Assembly (NCBI RefSeq): GCF_910592395.1 | Contig: NC_088323.1 | Coordinates: 8,060,001 to 8,124,000, forward strand | Reading direction: 5' to 3' | Length of the DNA: 64,000 nt | From: Lineus longissimus | Taxonomy: Eukaryota > Nemertea > Pilidiophora > Heteronemertea > Lineidae | Shown here: positions 60,350-64,000 of the stretch, one piece after another | Layout: the number at the start of each line of letters is the position of its first letter | Numbering within the stretch: position 1 is the stretch's first letter | Notes under the pieces: model-generated | Seen by the model: only the letters and a program-made list of their open reading frames with translations | Database searches by the model: none | Told to the model about the DNA's origin: nothing | Made by a program: the position numbers and the translations under genes

Positions 60350-60494
60350 AATAAAAATGTTTTTCCATATCACAAATACGTCGTATATGAGTTGTTCTTT
60401 CTTCATGTGCGTGTCAAAATATCCACCCTTCCATCAGGAAAAGGGTGACGCAAGAGAGTTGTCCTGTCCTCCTCTTCCAGCGCTATACGAACCC
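60350..60494 (-). repeat. Right terminal inverted repeat of C
   Basis: Reverse complement of 17231-17376, ending AGCGCTATACGAACCC. Confidence 0.85.
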
Positions 60495-60652
60495 AGCTCG
60501 GTAACCTGTATGGGAATTAAGACATCCGTCTTGGTCATTCATCGGTAAACGTGTGGATGTGTGTGGGAATAAAGGCCAGTGGGTTTAAAGGGGAAAGGAA
60601 AATAGAAAATATGAAGCAATGAATCGGTTATGACACTGCTTTCAATGGTCGC

Positions 60653-61375
60653 TCAAACAATGATCTGAAACAGAGGCGAAATAATCTGTTTGAAACGAAG
60701 TAAGCCACAAAGTTCATAGCTGAGTCGAACACGATGAGAAGTAAACCTGTCTTCCGAGCGTAATTGTAAAAGAGGATTATCATCGGGGAATGGAGCGCCA
60801 GCAAAAAGAACTACGGCCCTGTCTAGACCAGGCAATGTTTCACAAATTGTAAACAAGGTTACAAGAGAGATGACAGTCATTGTGGCCTGCATCTGGCCGC
60901 GCTCTGGGCGTTCTTTGTTCGCCATTTTGAGTCGTTTGGTCATGGGTTTTTTGACGGAAATGATAAGAATGATGTTCATGGTATATATGAGTATCATAGG
61001 AACGAGGACTGTTGCTAGTATGTAATTCATTTGGCGAAAAACATCGGAATCTTCTCGAGACTTCAACTGCTGTTCTATTACCCCGTTGCACTGGTTTGGC
61101 CTCCAGAAAAGATGTAGGTGGTAAAACATGGGACGAGGGATGGCCGAACATAACGCCACGAGAATAATCAAGAACACGATTATTCCAACATTACCCTTGG
61201 TACAGCGTCTCCTGGCCCACAACGGGAAATTCAAAAATCGCTCAAAGGTAATTAAAACGATTAACCAACGACGAATAGTAAAAGGGTTCCGTAGCATACG
61301 CCAGAGCTGACGCTAACAGGTGGTCAGAGAGAGCGAAAATTGCAGTAGTAACAGTGTGTTTCTTTGTGGTAACTC
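60653..61375 (-). pseudogene. Rhodopsin-like receptor remnant
   Basis: Hydrophobic segments in receptor order: a TM2-like AIFALSDHLLASALAYA, TM3 end RRWLIVLITFERFL (ERF in place of DRY), TM4 VGIIVFLIILVALCSAIP, TM5 YILATVLVPMILIYTMNIIL and TM6 MTVISLVTLFTICETLPG with the basic KRLKMANKERPERGQ loop before it. A shift near 61300 and missing TM1 and first-loop sequence show it is broken. It is fused in frame at 61375 to a polymerase fragment. Confidence 0.65.
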
Positions 61376-61940
61376 TTCCATTCCAGTCTTCATCTGTCAT
61401 CATGAAAGGAATGTTTAAGTTCAATAAATTAGAAAATTGTTCATCCATTTTGATAAGCCTATTACAGAACACGTCTACAACATCAACGCCCCTGTGTGTA
61501 TTCACTAGTGTAGAGTTTTAGATAGTCAGAGTGAACAAAAACTCCAACTGCTGTTGCGACCGATCTGTTTGAATAGCTTTTTGGTTGCTTCATTAACAGG
61601 GTTAACATTATTAACTGTCGAACTTTGTTCTCTTGACGAAGTCATAGGGTTAACAACAGGGATACTTATTGATTCAAAATCAGCATAGATCACAAAAGGA
61701 ACTCTGTTCTTGAATGAGTGTTTTTCAAACTTAAGTTGAGACCATTTACTATTCGGTGTTGGTAGACGACTGATCTTGCAGTAGTCATGTTCGCCACATT
61801 TCTTTTTATGATTGTCTAATGTTGATATCCGGTAAAAGTAATTCATACATCTCCTGCAAAGATACACTTTATGAGAGACTGACCTGAAGAAAAGATTGAT
61901 GTCTCTTATGTAAGTTACATGAAATAATTCACGAGATCCG
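61376..61940 (-). pseudogene. Fragment of a fourth A/B-type polymerase gene (D)
   Basis: Matches the polymerase B region from the second zinc finger (CRRCMNYFYRISTLDNHKKKCG) through exonuclease motif I (YADFES) to MTDEDW. It is shifted once near 61520 and cut at both ends: by the receptor remnant on one side and a local tandem repeat on the other. A DHE (61618-61646) at a position where A and B have none is read in frame. Confidence 0.85.
61618..61646 (-). repeat. Double-hairpin element in fragment D
   Basis: Stems TGAC-TTC-GTCA and GAAC-AAA-GTTC, linker AGA, read MTSSREQSS. A and B are empty here. Confidence 0.9.
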
Positions 61941-62230
61941 ATGTTTTGATTGGTTGATTTATGGTGCACCACAATTCCTATTTATGCCGTGGCATAATTC
62001 AGAATTTTGTCCACTCGAGATCCGATGTTTTGATTGGTTGATTTATGGTGCAACACATTTCCGATTTACTTCCGTCCTCCATAAATGACACTGCCACAAT
62101 TCCTATTTATGCCGCGGCATTTTCACGAGATCCAAGGTTTTGATTGGTCGATTTATGGTGCACCACAATTCCGATTTATGCCGTGGCATAATTCTGAATT
62201 CTGTCCACTCGCGCCAGCCACAGACGGATA
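61929..62230. repeat. Tandem repeat of about 100 bases
   Basis: Three to four units with GATCCGATGTTTTGATTGG and TTTATGCCGTGGCATAATTC; forms the outer flank of fragment D. Confidence 0.75.
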
Positions 62231-63180
62231 GAATTTTGTTTATTCAGTGGTAGGCCTATGGCTGGAGTAGCTCAATAAATTTCCGTGGAAGAAAAAGAAA
62301 CCAGACAAACCTGAGTGATGGTCCCTACACCACTGGGAGGCGTGTGGGGCCCATAAATAGAAAATAGTCATGTAGGCTATAATACAGTTTATCATTTATT
62401 CAAACAAATTACAACATTGATATGTGTACAAACAACTAATAAATAATAATACGATTTAACACAACAGTCTAGTTTATTATCATCCTTTTCACTTTTCAAG
62501 TGAGGTGAGAGGGCCTTTAAAAAAATATTTTTGGTCAATTAAGAACAATATGCAACATATGCTAACCGCTAGCGTATTTGGCACCAAGTCAATATTAACA
62601 CACGGTCAGCATGCTGTCTCTAGACTTTATGTCGGGGTGTTTTCCTTCATTCAAAAAATAAAGTGCACATCAAAATCAACCAAAACGGACAGTTTCCGCA
62701 GAAGGGGAATTTCACCAGGAATAAAATTTATGAATAATGAAACAATTCTGATTTGCAACAGCTGCAAAATTAGTAATTGCATATGGAAATTACAAAAAAG
62801 ATTAAAATTGAATGCAGGCATAAAAGAAATGCAGGCGGGGATGACTAAATAACGTTTTTTAAATGGGGCCTACATGCGATACATGTACATAAAATATCTT
62901 GATAGAGGGGTTACATGATTCTCAATGTAAAGTGTCTTTCGACCATGTTTTGGACGCAAGGTTCTTGATTTAAAAACACGCCCACTTCTCGACACTCGGC
63001 ATAAAATCTAATGAAATGGTCCAGGGACCATGTCCCCCCCCTCGGGTAATGTTAATGCATGTCATTTGCAGTGGATGGGGAGAACAGTTTTGGTCATTGA
63101 TATCAATTTTGCGATCTTGGAGAAAGAGGTGTGGTAGTGCGCAACTTGTATGGAGAATTTAAAGATTTCATTGAATTTTT
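62231..63180. other. No feature supported
   Basis: AT-rich sequence with a short open frame at 62505-62852 that shows no family pattern; nothing else is seen. Confidence 0.5.
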
Positions 63181-63910
63181 AAGAGGGCCACCTGGCGGCC
63201 ATGTTGTTAACGAGATTCAGGGTTATTGTAGAGTGTACAATAACATGTTACATTGAAATTGGTTGACATCTGTTCAACAGTTTAGGAGTAACCCGACTTC
63301 GTTGAAATTTCAAGATGGCGGCCATATGTGTCATCGGATTTGACTGAAAAATTTGGATATTGTTAAGAATACATAGATACATAATCACATGAAATTTGGT
63401 TGCAATCCGATCATTAGTTTTAGAGTAATATGACTTTGTTTAAGTTTAAAGATGGCGACCTGGCGCCATATTTGTCATCGGATTAGACTGAAAATTAGGG
63501 ACATTGTCAAGAGCGCAAAGATACATAATCACATGAAATTTGCTTGCAATCAGACCATTAGTTTCGGAGTAATAGGACTTTGTTCAATTTTCAAGATGGC
63601 TGCCTTGCAGCAATATTGGTTGACAGATTTGACTGAAAATTAAGGATATTGTAAAGAGTGCAAAGATACCTAACCTCATGAAATTTGGTGGCAATCCGAT
63701 CATTCGTTTCGGAGTAATAGGACTTTGTTTAATTTTAAAGATGGCCGTCTGGGAGCCATATTAGTTGATGGATTTGAAATCAGGGATGTTGTAGAAAGTT
63801 CATAGATATACAATCACCTGAAATTTTGTAGCAATCCAATTATTAGTTTCAGAGTAATAGGACATCGTTTAATTTTCAAGATGGCCGCTAGACATTTCCT
63901 CAAGTTTAGA
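63181..63910. repeat. Tandem repeat of about 140 bases
   Basis: Six degenerate units marked by AAGATGGC at about 63314, 63451, 63592, 63738 and 63880, and GAGTAATATGACTTTG-like blocks. A host satellite-like array; continues to near the window end. Confidence 0.8.
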
Positions 63911-64000
63911 ACCTTCTCGCTCAAATAGAAACGAAACGTGCCACCTCTCGGTGATTCCGCGAACTTTGACCTCTGTGACCTTGAAAAGTAGGTCAAATCA

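Larger units (their letters stand above)
17231..60494. mobile_element. Polinton/Maverick C, older lineage, with nested insertions
   Basis: Inverted repeats at 17231-17376 and 60350-60494 bound a set of minus-strand virus-like genes: protease, major capsid, core protein, ATPase, integrase, penton and dUTPase. Removing Polinton B (18.5 kb) and the repeat-rich block with the Kolobok (about 9.5 kb) leaves about 15 kb, a usual size for Polintons. The capsid and integrase are of the type annotated in nematode elements as F54H12.2/F54H12.3. No complete DNA polymerase is found. A target duplication was not seen. Confidence 0.8.

Noticed and set aside
369-61646. DHE as a hammerhead or other self-cleaving ribozyme
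   Set aside because: The CTGATGAG and GAAA cores are absent; only two short stems are present.
62505-62852. Open frame of 115 codons as a gene
   Set aside because: No family pattern, no neighbours, composition like surrounding non-coding sequence.

Overview
The window looks like nuclear DNA from an invertebrate animal, probably marine. The gene families, spliced genes, dispersed tandem repeats and a receptor remnant support an animal; the species cannot be fixed from the sequence. It is almost entirely a nest of virus-like DNA transposons of the Polinton/Maverick (adintovirus-like) class.

Layout. (1) 1-17183: Polinton A, with its left end outside the window. (2) 17231-60494: an older Polinton of a different lineage, element C, bounded by about 145-bp inverted repeats. 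Its capsid, protease, ATPase, integrase, penton and dUTPase genes read on the minus strand. (3) 19408-37867: Polinton B, a close sister of A, inserted into the major capsid gene of C with a 6-bp target duplication. (4) 46433-52400: a complete Kolobok-class transposon inside C, with 22-bp inverted repeats, TTAA duplication, a spliced THAP transposase and a second spliced gene with a P2X7-like zinc domain. (5) 60653-61970: a receptor pseudogene fused to a fragment of a fourth A/B-type polymerase gene. (6) 61930-64000: host-like tandem repeats.

A and B carry the same gene order. Plus-strand genes are small unknowns and a protein-primed type DNA polymerase B; a packaging ATPase is also on plus. 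Minus-strand genes are an HNH nuclease, a chromodomain integrase, a penton-like protein and a double-jelly-roll capsid protein. The set fits a self-synthesising element that could once form virions. Both copies are now broken by nonsense changes, frameshifts and insertions, at different positions in each.

The most unusual signal is a family of about 42 copies of a tiny palindromic sequence, called here the double-hairpin element (DHE). It consists of two 4-bp stems with 3-base loops (GGAC-TTC-GTCC, then TGA, then GAGC-ATA-GCTC). It is scattered through A, B and fragment D, mostly inside coding sequence and in both orientations. Comparing A with B gives many filled and empty sites; filled sites are usually longer by exactly 30 bases or a multiple, so frame is kept. 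Both stems vary with compensatory changes, and copies lying in frames that the standard sequence would close have lost the offending stop codon. No copy was found in element C or in the Kolobok. A second signal is that the ends of A and B are self-complementary: the terminal 20 bases differ at about nine positions between A and B, yet each matches an inner inverted copy of itself.
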